Assembly: GCA_949775045.1 (NCBI GenBank)
Contig: OX459098.1
Span: 13,844,707 to 13,908,706, forward strand
Length of the DNA stretch: 64,000 nt
DNA from: Metridium senile
Taxonomy: Eukaryota > Cnidaria > Anthozoa > Actiniaria > Metridiidae
Reading direction: 5' to 3'
Positions 12,500 to 21,239 of this stretch are shown in pieces. Position numbers and translations under genes: made by a program. Numbering within the stretch: position 1 is the first letter of the stretch; each line of letters begins with the position of its first letter. The notes beneath the pieces are model-generated. The model was not told the DNA's origin. It saw nothing but the letters and a program-made list of their open reading frames with translations, and did no database searches.

Positions 12500-12877
12500 T
12501 TGTTTGTTTTTATGTCTATCTGTCTGTCTGTTTGTTTTTATGTCTGTCTGTCTGTCGGTTTGTTTGTTTGTTCATTTGTTTTTTTGGCTGTCTGTGCGTT
12601 TGTTTGTATTTTTGTCTAGTTGTCTATCAGTCTGTCTTTTTGTTTTTATGTCTGTCTGTCTGTCTGTTTGTTTGTTTGTTTGTCTGCCTGTCCGTTTGTT
12701 TGTATTTTTGAATATTTTTTTTCTAGTTGTCCGTCTGTCTGCCTGTTTTTTTTGTTTGCTTTATGTCTGTCTGTCAGTTTATTTGTTTGTTTATTTGTTT
12801 GTTTGTCTGTCTGTTCGTTTGTTTGTATGTTTGTCTAGTTGTCTATCTGTCTGTCTGTCTGTTTGTTTGTTTGTTCA
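12500..12877. repeat. TGTC/TTTG mixed microsatellite
   Basis: Interleaved (TGTC)n and (TTTG)n tracts are broken by short repeats of a longer unit that contains TTTGTATTTTTG. Open frames reading endless Cys-Leu-Ser-Val arise from the repeat and are not proteins. Confidence 0.9.
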
Positions 12878-12969
12878 TTATTGTAAATAAATTTAACTTG
12901 CCTAGACTAGCTATTAAGCTAAATGCAGATTAAATACATATTTGTAAAAATTATTTCTTCTTTAATAAA

Positions 12970-12998
12970 ATTGAATTGAATTGAATTGAATTGAATTT
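12970..12998. repeat. (TTGAA)n pentanucleotide run
   Basis: About five TTGAA units follow AATAAAA. This could be the tail of a retroposed sequence, but no body was recognised. Confidence 0.7.
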
Positions 12999-13282
12999 TT
13001 TGTCTGTCTTAAATATTACATACACTTTTACAAAACTACACCCCACTGATCACATACCCTATTCTACGATTATCTTCTCCTTCTTACCTCCACTCAGTCT
13101 ATATTTCATTACATATTCTATTTTCTTATACTTACACATTCACTACCTAGTCAGGTAATATCACATATTCCTTCAAAAATCTTTATTTTATCACTTTTTC
13201 CCTTCTCTTCCACCAACTCATTCACTGCTCAGTCAATGAAATATTACATATACTTTTATAAAACTATTGCTCTTTGTCCTGT
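12999..13282. other. Unassigned stretch with a diverged direct repeat
   Basis: ATTACATACACTTTTACAAAACTA (near 13014) recurs as a close variant near 13244 and, more loosely, near 12479. This suggests an old ~230-bp direct duplication. No gene is seen. Confidence 0.35.
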
Positions 13283-13772
13283 AAAAAAATAGAAATCGCT
13301 CAAAATTTGTCCATTGGTAGTCTATGGGGATAATAGCTGTTGTGCTGTTGGTGTAAGACAGGAGATTTTTATTTCATGAAAACAAAAACGAGGAAAACAG
13401 GATTTGGTCCCGGATGTGGATCAACAGCACTTGAAAATGCACAATTTTTAGCGCCATAGTACGACTTAACTAAAACGTCTAGGAGCTTTTTCTTGCCTTA
13501 GATTGATTTTACATCTCTTCCTAATGCTTATCTATAAATTTGAGTCAAATTTGAGTTTTTGTGTTTTTCTCAGACAACATCAACTGAGCCTTACATTTTA
13601 CCTCGATATTTGATGGGTGATTTCAAAAATTGCTTTCCACATCCAGGACCAAATCCGATTTTCCTCGTTTGTTTTCACGAAATAAAAATCTTCTGGCTTA
13701 TCCAACAACACAGTAGCTATTAGCTCCCCATGGACTACCAATGAAAAATGTTTGAGCGATTTCTATTTTGTG
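13283..13772. mobile_element. Foldback element with ~140-bp inverted arms
   Basis: The arms at 13286-13426 and 13636-13770 are imperfect inverted complements. Both contain AATAGAAATCGCTCAAA, then CATTGGTAGTC(T/C)ATGGGG, GATTTTTATTTC and a GAGGAAAA...GGATTTGGTCC block in the arm orientation. The ~210-bp centre is non-coding. Length and structure fit a foldback-type MITE. The arms have diverged, so it is not very recent. Confidence 0.8.
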
Positions 13773-13842
13773 AGGTTTGCAGCGAATTTTCGATTTTGTT
13801 TGGTACTTGTAGACATTCACTCTTAATTTTGGGAGCTTATAT

Positions 13843-14190
13843 TCATAATATTTCAATGCGTTGATATAAGCAAAAGGAAGCCACCAAATGGAAGACATTG
13901 ACCAAAACAATCACTTGTATAGTTTTCTGCCGTTCTTGGGATACGTGGCGGTAATTGTTTATTATGTTGTTGTGTCCCGATAACTGCATAATATGATTAG
14001 GAGGAACATCGTTATTGTTTATTGTTCGAATCATTCGTTTTCGAGCGCTGTGGTTAGTAAGTCGAATACTTTCAAGACCGGCTTTCTCTGCCATGTTTTT
14101 CATTAAACTGTTCAGCTTGTTGACTCCCATAGCATTTGCCTTAAACCAACTTTTATTTGAAGAAGATGTTTTGGTGTGATAAAATGTCAT
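13843..14190 (-). pseudogene. Crypton/DUF3504-like tyrosine recombinase C-terminal fragment
   Basis: The frame contains the stretch LTNHSARKRMIRTI, then IMQLSGHNNIINNYRHVS. This is the order of catalytic residues in the C-terminal half of tyrosine recombinases: His-x-x-Arg (HSAR), His (GHNN) and the nucleophile Tyr (NNYRHVS). The wording LTNHSARK and the spacing resemble the DUF3504 family that descends from Crypton transposons and is highly repeated in cnidarians and other invertebrates. Only about 100 residues are present. The first catalytic Arg and the N-terminal half are missing upstream, and the frame runs into unrelated sequence after the tyrosine. It is therefore a fragment, though it could be the last exon of a split gene. 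It lies just past the putative 3' end of the MACPF gene on the same strand. Confidence 0.6.
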
Positions 14191-14213
14191 AATTTGTAGC
14201 AGGTATTCTAAAC

Positions 14214-14219
14214 TTTATT
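14214..14219 (-). terminator. Possible polyadenylation signal for the MACPF gene
   Basis: This is a minus-strand AATAAA about 630 bp past the MACPF stop codon, and the first one I see downstream. Usage is inferred only. Confidence 0.3.
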
Positions 14220-14845
14220 TAACATCTATAATAAACTTACATGATTAAATATTTTTGTGTTTTGTTTTTCTTATAATTATCACCAAATTTTACTTAAGGT
14301 TACAGTCCACATTCGCGGGGTGTCTCAGTAAAAAAATCATTAGCTCGTCAGATTAAATATTATTTCACAGATTTACACATCATTTTAAAGCTAAATAACC
14401 ATAGAATACGCCTGTGTAATTTGTTTTACCAAAATGTTCATGTATAAAGAGTTGTGATGCTTTAAACTCCGAAAAAAAACCGACCGTCTTTGTTTGAGCG
14501 AATTGATCTAAAAAAGTTACCATTGTATTGTCACCTTTTCTACATAATGTCATACAGCACATACGTGCCTTCCAAAACGTGTGAGGCTTTGTCAATATTT
14601 CACTTAGTTTAGATATAAATTAGAGTTGAAGCCGGAGATTCAATTATTTTTGTGAAATTCGAAACTTTTGATCATAAATCTGAAACTAAGCTGTTATTCG
14701 ACAAACGCTCACACGTTTTGAATTTTGTTGAGTTGATAATGCTACATGACCTTAACTGTAACCTTAACAACTGCATCACTGAGAGAATGACATCTTGTAG
14801 TACTTGGGTCCGTGTCGACGTGGCTTTAAGCCCGATCGAGCTTGA
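14220..14845 (-). other. Putative 3' UTR of the MACPF gene or spacer
   Basis: This lies between the MACPF stop codon and the possible AATAAA. A 71-codon minus-strand frame (14380-14595) has no recognised motif. Nothing else was seen. Confidence 0.3.
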
Positions 14846-15269
14846 TCAGGACGTTATTGCTGTTTCTCCAGACCAACTTACCGCCCATTCCGTTCTTGGA
14901 TCAGTGCAGTAACATTTCAAACTTTTGAAACGACATCCTTCCCCTCGATACCCTTCTTCCTTATTTGCATATACCACTTTCTTAGTTTGGCCAGAGTTGA
15001 GTGTTTCTTCTTTGTACCGTATACAAGAATCGCCACGACAATTGCAAATGAGTCCACTCCTGTAGTAACAATCATCATCCACATGGCAACCATCTGGGGC
15101 GAGGTTACAGACGTATATTGGATCTTCTGGCTGACTGCCTGCTCCGAGTTCAAACTTCTGTATTGGTATCCCGTTAGTGGTTTCTTCATAAGGACAACCA
15201 AAGCTGAGGTATCCTTTGTAGTACTGTTCAAGATTGACTGCTTTAACAAAAGATGCCGTGCCGATATAC
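14846..15269 (-). CDS. MACPF pore-forming protein, exon 4 (C-terminal cysteine-rich domain)
   Basis: Last exon of the gene whose exon 1 is at 20494-21120. The acceptor is ...CACCAG at 15270-15271. The exon supplies one base to complete the codon split by exon 3 (phase 2) and stays open for 140 codons to a stop at 14846. It encodes about ten cysteines in the order GCPYE, YVCNL, DGCHV, DDCYY, LICNC, DSCIR, EGCRF and KCYC, which suggests a small disulfide-rich module after the MACPF domain. Sea-anemone MACPF toxins of the AvTX-60A/PsTX-60 type also end in a cysteine-rich EGF-like region, so the arrangement fits. That match is from general knowledge of the family, not from alignment. The domain probably serves in target binding or folding. 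No break is visible. Confidence 0.8.
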
Positions 15270-15729
15270 CTGGTGAGTAAAGAATGTCTTGTCATTTTAC
15301 TATTCCCACTGCCCATCTACTCCCAAGGGAGATGGTTAATGATATGCAAGACTATATAAACAATGCATTTGGTGTTAGCTCATTCTTAGTTGCCCAAACT
15401 AGCGAGACGAACAACATCAAACCGGATAGTAGGATGAAAGGGGCAGATGGATGTTACGGGGAATAATCCTGTGGCGTTGAGAAAGAAAGTCTACTCGAGA
15501 ATTTTTTCCCCACCCTCCCGCCCACTTTTTCCTACTTATATTGCCTCGGCACTTTGTCCCTCCGGATCTATTTCCATTGTTTAGCCTAGAACAATGGAGT
15601 CCTATTGTTCCCATATCTTAATCATCGACCGAGGGACAATGGCCAGTGAGAATATATTACTAGTTTACAAGCACTAAATTAAAGGCCCTGTCAACACTAA
15701 TCCGTTTTCGTAGCGTTTTTATATTGTTT
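15270..15729. other. MACPF intron 3, proximal part
   Basis: Intronic sequence with a TATATAAA word and a G/C-rich patch near 15525. No repeat was recognised. Near 15680-15760 begins sequence like the end of a non-autonomous DNA element (GGCCCTGTCAACACTAATCCG). Confidence 0.4.
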
Positions 15730-15866
15730 TCTATTCCGTTGAGCGTTAGTGTGGACACGGTCTTAGTGTAGACATGGCCTTGTAGTGTGGACATGACCTT
15801 AGTGTGGACAAGCCCTAAGTGTGAACACGGTCTTAGCTAGTGTGGACATCACCTTATAGTGTGGAT
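15730..15866. repeat. Diverged ~18-bp minisatellite (GTGTGGACA..G.CCTTA)
   Basis: Several degenerate copies of a unit close to TTAGTGTGGACATGGCC. The same unit forms a cleaner array at 17650-17815 on the other side of the Penelope-like element. Confidence 0.75.
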
Positions 15867-15936
15867 GGAAACTAGCGAGTAAACTAGTATAGGCTGCGTC
15901 TGTGTTTGATATAAATGATAGGTAATATAATGAAAT
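15866..15936. repeat. ~70-bp direct repeat, copy 1
   Basis: A block beginning GGAAACTAGCGAGTAAACTA and ending GATAGGTAATATAAT. It recurs at 18336-18406 with about four substitutions. Copy 1 directly abuts the Penelope-like element end; copy 2 lies in MACPF intron 2. Confidence 0.8.
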
Positions 15937-15939
15937 TTG

Positions 15940-16860
15940 TAACACCGTAAAAAATGTTGACTAAACTTTACTGACGTTTCAAGCTTTAGCCCTTCGTCGG
16001 AGTAAAAGAATTAGACTAAGACAGACACTGAGTTTAAATAGGAAGCGGGAAAAGTGATGAACCAATCAAAAGGCTATCGAAAATGTAGGAGGAGTTAAAG
16101 AACAATGTAAAAATTAATGGAAAGCGAATCGTTCATTCATGCCGAAAGGTTGCTGTTTACCTAAGGAATAAATTAATCGCATTTCTTTAGATTTACGGTT
16201 ATTGTTAGTTTCAGTAATACGACATAAACCAAAAGCTGTCATGTGCATGATTAATGTTATGATTAGCAGAATTAAAATGGTGGGAAACTGGCTTAGTGTT
16301 ATCGTTCGTGCCTATATCACGAACGTGATCGCGGATACGATCACCAAGACGTCTACTAGTCTCACCGACATAAAGCTGGTTACATAAAGTACATTGAATG
16401 CAATAAATAACATTAGGGGTAACACAAGTAAAATGGTTACTAATGCGATGCGAAGATTTAGGGCCAGTAACAGATGTACGTGAAACAATATAGGGACATG
16501 TATTACAACGCTTACGAGAACAACAGAAAGTGCCAGGATCTTTGTCGTTAGGCAAGACACCCTTGACAAGAAAATTACAAATGTTACGATCACGCTTAAA
16601 GGAGAAGAGAGGACGTTCATTGAAAATGTTAGATGTTTCAGGGTCAGAAGTAAGCAAATTAAAATTACGATTAATACGAGGCTTGACATTGTTATTGAGT
16701 GGATGGTAAGTTAGAGTGAAAGGAGTACGATTGTTAGTGGCGCGTACTTTAGGAGTGAGGGCGGATACACGGCTGACATTAGAAACTTTAGTAAGAGCAC
16801 GAGAAACAACTTCATCAGGATAATTACGTTGAATAAAAAAAAGACGCATGAGCTCACACT
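15940..16860 (-). mobile_element. Penelope-like element fragment with GIY-YIG endonuclease
   Basis: The 212-codon minus-strand frame at 16211-16849 has a Cys cluster (FCCSRKRCNTCPYI) followed by YCIQCTLCNQLYVGETS and RRLGDRIRDH. This is the GIY-YIG endonuclease of Penelope-like retroelements in its usual wording, with the conserved Arg in the RxxxH stretch. The reverse transcriptase expected upstream is absent, so the copy is truncated. Downstream non-coding sequence to about 15940 contains the hairpin CCGACGAAGGG...GAAACGTCAG (15971-16000) commonly found in the terminal repeats of these elements and related to their hammerhead motifs. The element lies inside MACPF intron 3, in the same orientation as the gene. 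Confidence 0.8.
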
Positions 16861-17450
16861 GGTTAGTAATGTGTTTGTGTTATAATGAGTTTGACAAATG
16901 TAAATTTTCGCCGAGTTTATTGCCGCCAAGCGATTAGTTACGAAAGTGCTTAGCAACATCGAAACACAAACACAACAATTCGATTCAAATCAAGTAAAAC
17001 ACATGTTATTCTGTGTATGATTCAGTTAAACCTACACTCTCCACTAATGATAATAAACCTTTAACTAATGTATTAGCGTTATAATACATTTGACAAATGT
17101 AAGTTTTCGCCGAGGTTTAATATTGCCGTCCAGTGATAACACAACACGGCGTCGGAATCCTTCTCAAATCTCGACATTGGATTGCGATAAGTCGCTTTAA
17201 TGCTTCATTTTTGTCTTAAATGTGCTCTATGAAACGGCCTTTATTTTCAAATAAATGAAACTATAGAAGTGTTGTTTGACTTAATTAAAGATTTTGGTCA
17301 AAGTAGCGTTACAAGCACTCTTTGGTCAGAGTAGCGGTCGGCAAAAGTTCACGACGTTGGAATCCTTTTCAAATCTCGACATTATAGATTGCAATAATTC
17401 ACTTTAATGTTTCATTTTTGTCTTTAATGTGCTCTTTGAAACCATTATAT
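16861..17450. repeat. Two ~205-bp-spaced direct repeats, possibly Penelope 5' terminal repeat
   Basis: TTTGACAAATGTAA(A/G)TTTTCGCC occurs near 16890 and 17090. A longer block with GGAATCCTT(C/T)TCAAATCTCGA, then CTTTAATG, then TTCATTTTTGTCTT, occurs at about 17150-17240 and again at 17355-17445. These tandem-like duplications lie directly upstream of the Penelope-like coding frame, where such elements carry long terminal repeats in head-to-tail order. Assignment to the element is inference. Confidence 0.5.
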
Positions 17451-17649
17451 TTGAGTTTAATTAATTCTAGCTAAATAAGTTGAGTTGATTTTTCAGTACG
17501 TCTAACAAACACTACTCCCCGCTAAAAAAGTAGCGGGTACATTTTGGACTTTGGGGGCCTCCCACAGTATAGGTCAATATAAATCATAAGAACATTCGAT
17601 GGCCTGTCGGACAACTAACGAACGTGTTCCTGTAAGAATCGGCTTTAGA

Positions 17650-17815
17650 ATGATAATAGTGTGGATATGGCCTTACTGTAGACATGGCCTTAGTGTGGAC
17701 ATGGCCTTAGTGTGGGCATGGCCTTACTGTGGACATGGCCTTAGTGTAGACATGGACTAACTGTGGACATGGCCTTAGTGTAGACATGGCCTTAGTGTAG
17801 ACATGGCCTTTCTGT
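17650..17815. repeat. ~18-bp minisatellite (TTAGTGTGGACATGGCC)
   Basis: About nine tandem units of the form (A/C)TGT(G/A)GACATGGCCTTAG, less diverged than the related array at 15730-15866. It lies 60 bp from MACPF exon 3. Confidence 0.85.
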
Positions 17816-17878
17816 AGAAATAAAAACAATATCAAATTGAAAGAATACTATAGCTCATGTAGCAAAACTCATAATTAC

Positions 17879-18114
17879 CTGGTCTTTAAGACTTTCCATA
17901 TTGGATAAAATGTGTATGAGATTGGTGACGGATTAGTAAATCCTTCCTGTAAAAACTTGTGGATATTCTCTTTGGTAAGCTCACCCGTCATGTCAGCCCT
18001 TGATTCGGCCGTTGCTCCACGAACAACCAATTTCTCAACCATTTCTAGACTAGCCGCAGATTGTACGTCTTCTTTGGAAACGCCGGAGCAGGCAGAGACA
18101 CCAACTTCACCAAT
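17879..18114 (-). CDS. MACPF pore-forming protein, exon 3
   Basis: The acceptor ...TTATAG is at 18115-18116 and the donor GTAATT starts at 17878. The 236-bp exon enters in phase 0 and leaves in phase 2, matching exons 2 and 4. The sequence has EVGVSACSG and an RGATAES stretch. It ends in PSPISYTFYPIWKVL, a wording characteristic of the end of the MACPF domain in cnidarian members. In the known fold this part completes the central sheet and the second helix cluster that unfurls into the membrane. The reading frame is open throughout. A minisatellite and a Penelope-like element fill the 2.6-kb intron that follows. Confidence 0.85.
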
Positions 18115-18501
18115 CTATAATGTTATATAATGATAACAGTTATTGAATGAAGCTGAGTATTGTATGCAGAATTATGCAGCCGATCGAGGCCAAAGCCGAT
18201 CGTTAAACATGGCATTAAGTCTTGATATTATGTTGTAACTATATTGAGTTATTCTTGACGATTAGTGACCGCATTGTGATTGATAAGTGCTACTTCTAGA
18301 TATTGATAATGCGAATTACTTATGTAACATGTTAAATGGAAACTAGCGAATAAACTAGTATAGGCTGCGTCGGTGCTTGATATAAATGATAGGTAATATA
18401 ATATTTCATCAATACTGCGTTATGTTATACAGTAACTTCAGTAAAATATATTGGTATATGAGATAGGGAGATAATGTTATAGTCTGTAATCAGTTTTATA
18501 C
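18115..18501. other. MACPF intron 2
   Basis: 387 bp. It contains copy 2 of the 70-bp direct repeat (18336-18406) and otherwise nothing recognised. Confidence 0.8.
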
Positions 18502-18651
18502 CTGAGTTGGCCCTCCTAGTGATAAACAGGCCTTTATAAGGAATTCCTTTTGGCTGTATTGCTCCGTTGATTTGGCAAAGACATACTGGATAACACTGGA
18601 ACCTGAAAACACACCATCGACGATGTGCGATCCATACTTCTCTAAAAAACC
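18502..18651 (-). CDS. MACPF pore-forming protein, exon 2 (MACPF signature)
   Basis: This exon of exactly 50 codons, phase 0 on both sides, is bounded by acceptor ...TATCAG (18652-18653) and donor GTATAA (starting 18501). It holds FLEKYGSHIVDGVFSGSS, matching the MACPF signature (aromatic-Gly-Ser/Thr-His, then a small-residue turn), the most conserved motif of the perforin/complement family. That motif is what identifies the gene. The short exon contains no stop and joins cleanly to exon 1. Confidence 0.9.
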
Positions 18652-18939
18652 CTGATAGAGGTAAGACCAGAAAATTAATTCAAATCTTGCTTTAAAACTC
18701 TCAAAGTGATATTAAGGAATACAATATCAAGCCTCCCTCTACTCTAAATGTCAACAAATTTAGCATAATCGGCAAATTTTCAAGACAAATTACAAAGCAA
18801 ACAGTGTTGAAATATAGGAGAGAAATTAATGAACGGATCTACACAAAATTGGACTAAAATTTGTATATTTAATGAAGCCTGGGATGGTGTCACAGTTATT
18901 AGCATATTGGAAATATAAAACTTTAAAGATGGATAGATG
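18652..18939. other. MACPF intron 1, 3' part
   Basis: AT-rich intronic sequence between exon 2 and the SINE pair. No gene or repeat was recognised. Confidence 0.5.
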
Positions 18940-19022
18940 AGAAAAATATCATATGCTCTTGGCGGGAATTGAACTCTACAGTTTCGACTTTCTAATCTGG
19001 TGTGTTAACCACTACACCACAA
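18940..19022 (-). mobile_element. tRNA-derived SINE head (minus orientation)
   Basis: The reverse complement carries an A box-like TGTAGTGGTTAACACACC and a B box-like GAGTTCAATTCCCGCC, followed by GATATTTTTCTCAT. This matches the SINEs at 19033 and 20236. It is joined head-to-head with the next copy. It does not fold into a usable tRNA. Confidence 0.7.
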
Positions 19023-19032
19023 GGACGACGAC

Positions 19033-19180
19033 GCTAGATGTGCAGCCGGAACTAGAAAGCCAAAACCGTGGGGTTCAATTACCGCCAAGGGCTTATGATA
19101 TTTTTCTCATGTTCTTTATTTCACTTATACACCGAACACATTTCAATTCATTTTTCACTTCATTCTGCGTTTCCATTTAC
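19033..19180 (+). mobile_element. tRNA-derived SINE, same family (plus orientation)
   Basis: A GAACTAGAAAGCCAAAACCG stretch, then GGGGTTCAATTACCGCCAAG (B box region), then GATATTTTTCTCATG and a body with TTCACTTATACACCGAACAC. The first part of the head is missing, where it meets the inverted copy. Confidence 0.7.
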
Positions 19181-20235
19181 GGTGTTCAAATATTTCATCG
19201 CCAACTATTCCGGCCATGCGCCCACTCACAAGGTCAGCGGTGCAACATATCAGATTTTACAAAGAAATGTATAGAGGATCAAAGTTCTTTTCGAATTATA
19301 AAATTCTCGGTAAGGATTTGTCAATTTAACTAACTATATATTATATGACATTAAAGCATTTGATTTTTACCAAACATAGCTTTATTTATTGAATATAAAC
19401 CATTCCTTTCGATAGTTCACGGTTTTCAGTTTTCTTTCCATGCATGCTCTGTATTCAGGAATATTCAGATTTTAAAATTGCAAGAAAAACACGAAAAGTG
19501 TGATATTCAGAGCATCATTTTTCAAAATCAAAGCTTGTTACCTCATTTACCGTGGCTGTTCCATAAACTAAAAACATCATAAATTGCTCATGTGTGACAT
19601 TTGTCGCCAATCGAACCAGGTTTTATCGTTCCTTTTTAACTTTGAAAAAGCTCCAATTCGTAATACGCCATAATACGCCAATCCTTCCTTCAAGTAGAGG
19701 TACTTTGTGATAACTTTGGAAATTCTTCGCAAACTAAGACATGTTTGATACCAAAATGAAGCTACTTTTCTCAGCTCTTATTTACAATACCGTTTAATTT
19801 AATGAGATAGCTGTTAAAGAAAAGGCAAACCGTAAGAAAGTTGGGTTTCACCGAGTCCGGGCCTGAGCGAGCTTGGGCTCCCTGTGGCTTTCCTCAGATC
19901 GTCGACATGTCGTTGTTATTTCGCTTGTAAATTGCCAATTTTATAACATTGAACTCTAAAAATGTTCAAGAATTACGGTTTGATAGTTGCTTCATTATCC
20001 TTTGGTGTTAAATTGACTAAAAGAATCGTATTTACTTTAGTTTTGTACAATCGATTTTGATTCTGTCTAGTGGATTCCCGAATCGGTGTTTACTTTTTTT
20101 TTTACACATCGTATCCGCTGGCCTCGATGACTGGTGGAAGTCCGGAATAGTTGGCGATGACCTAAGAGATTAATATCGTCCTGGGACCACACAGTTACCC
20201 TATACTACTTTACTTAATGCGTATCCAGCGTGGTT
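19181..20235. other. MACPF intron 1, middle
   Basis: No gene was recognised. A short C/G-rich patch lies near 19850-19910 and a poly-T run at 20094. Otherwise it is ordinary AT-rich intronic sequence. Confidence 0.4.
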
Positions 20236-20385
20236 GGTCCTTACGGTGTAGTGGCTAACAAATCGGACTAGAAAGCCGAAACAGTGGGGTTCAATTCCCG
20301 CCAAGGTCATATAGTATTTTCCTCAAATATCTGTATTTCACTTATATACACCGAACGCATTTCAATTCATAATTCAAAGATGGAT
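20236..20385 (+). mobile_element. tRNA-derived SINE copy
   Basis: It has GTGTAGTGGCTAACAAATC (A box) and GGGGTTCAATTCCCGCCAAG (B box), then a body with TTTCACTTATATACACCGAA and CATTTCAATTCAT, shared with the copy at 19033. It is the best-preserved head of the three. It lies in MACPF intron 1, 110 bp from exon 1, opposite to the gene. Confidence 0.8.
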
Positions 20386-20493
20386 CCCTTGAATAAAAAA
20401 AAACATTTTACTATTCACAATGTCGAATTAATACTTTTTGTTTTAGTTGGTTAGGACATTATTATTTATTAGTAATCAGTACTACATTCTCAC

Positions 20494-21120
20494 CTCATAC
20501 CTTTCCCACGACTCCTTCAACCACGGATTTTCTATGTTCGTCTCTAGCGCCTCAAAGTCCTTCACGAGCTCCTTAGCCAAGGGTTGATTATCAATGCATC
20601 TTTCTTTCAATGCAGGCTTCAAAGCCAGTGCCTTGAAAGAGAGCAACATGCCCGAGACGTCAGTATTTCCTGAAACGATGTCGTTGGTGACCGCTGACAC
20701 CGAAGCCCCAAGAATGTACTCCCCTTTTAAATCCACGTTTGGTATTCTAGTGCTCAGTGTCGAAATTAATGTATATAAAGACTCAGTACTGCTGATAAAT
20801 CCAGTTTCTTTGTTTATACTTCCAAATTCTGCGGTTCGGAGACATTCATCGTATGGAAGATTATCGAAGATTTCCGCTCCAGTTGCTTGCAGCTGATTGG
20901 TTAGTAGGTGCATTTTGTGGACATTAAACCCTTCGCCGATAGGTCCTCTGGACTCTTCGGTTAGGTCTGCTTTTGCTGTTTGGGTATTATTAGCGTCATA
21001 TTCAGGACTTTCTCCAGAGGCTGATTCCTCGGAATCTTGATCAATAGCTGAACCAAATTCTTCTGCCAGTACCACAGTGAATACCATCAGAAAAAGAAGG
21101 CTGGAAAAGCAGTGGTTCAT
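20494..21120 (-). CDS. MACPF pore-forming protein, exon 1 (signal peptide and N-terminal MACPF domain)
   Basis: The 209-codon first exon starts at ATG (21120) and ends at a strong donor, GAG followed by GTGAGA (intron begins at 20493), in phase 0. Residues 1-19 (FSSLLFLMVFTVVLA core) form a typical secretory signal peptide, followed by an acidic Ser/Glu-rich segment to about residue 60. Further on come GPIGEGFN, PYDECLRTAEFG and GASVSAVTNDIV, as expected for the front half of a MACPF domain. With exons 2-4 the predicted product is about 478 residues, similar in size to sea-anemone MACPF venom toxins. It would be secreted and assemble into membrane pores. A non-venom role in immunity or development cannot be excluded. 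Confidence 0.85.
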
Positions 21121-21162
21121 CTTCGTGAAAATAGAACGGATTCATGATAAGATAACACGATC

Positions 21163-21207
21163 ACGTGTCTAAAATGAGTGACCATCATACGACCATTATA
21201 AATAATA
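21163..21207 (-). promoter_or_regulatory. Putative MACPF core promoter (TATA-like, E-box)
   Basis: On the minus strand TTATTTATAATGG (about 21196-21208) lies about 80 bp upstream of the start codon, a plausible TATA position with a short 5' UTR. A CACGTG palindrome lies between it and the start (21162-21167). A long AATAG microsatellite begins some 40 bp further upstream. No experimental support. Confidence 0.4.
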
Positions 21208-21239
21208 CTGATAATCATAATTTTAAATTTTAACAGATG

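Noticed and set aside
12300..12890. 196-codon plus-strand frame rich in Cys-Leu-Ser-Val
   Set aside because: Translation of the TGTC/TTTG microsatellite; the part before it has no recognised domain.
14380..14595. 71-codon minus-strand frame below the MACPF stop
   Set aside because: No family recognised; it lies in the likely 3' UTR. Left as unassigned.
15370..15455. Minus-strand signal-peptide-like stretch (ILLSGLMLFVSLVWA) upstream of MACPF exon 4, as an alternative first exon
   Set aside because: A stop lies a few codons upstream, the only Met leaves too short a hydrophobic core, another stop follows soon, and no convincing donor exists. The four-exon model from 21120 explains exon 4 fully.
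18958..19022. tRNA genes (also 20238-20306 and 26575-26646)
   Set aside because: A and B box-like words are present, but acceptor stems do not close and the sequences continue into shared SINE bodies.
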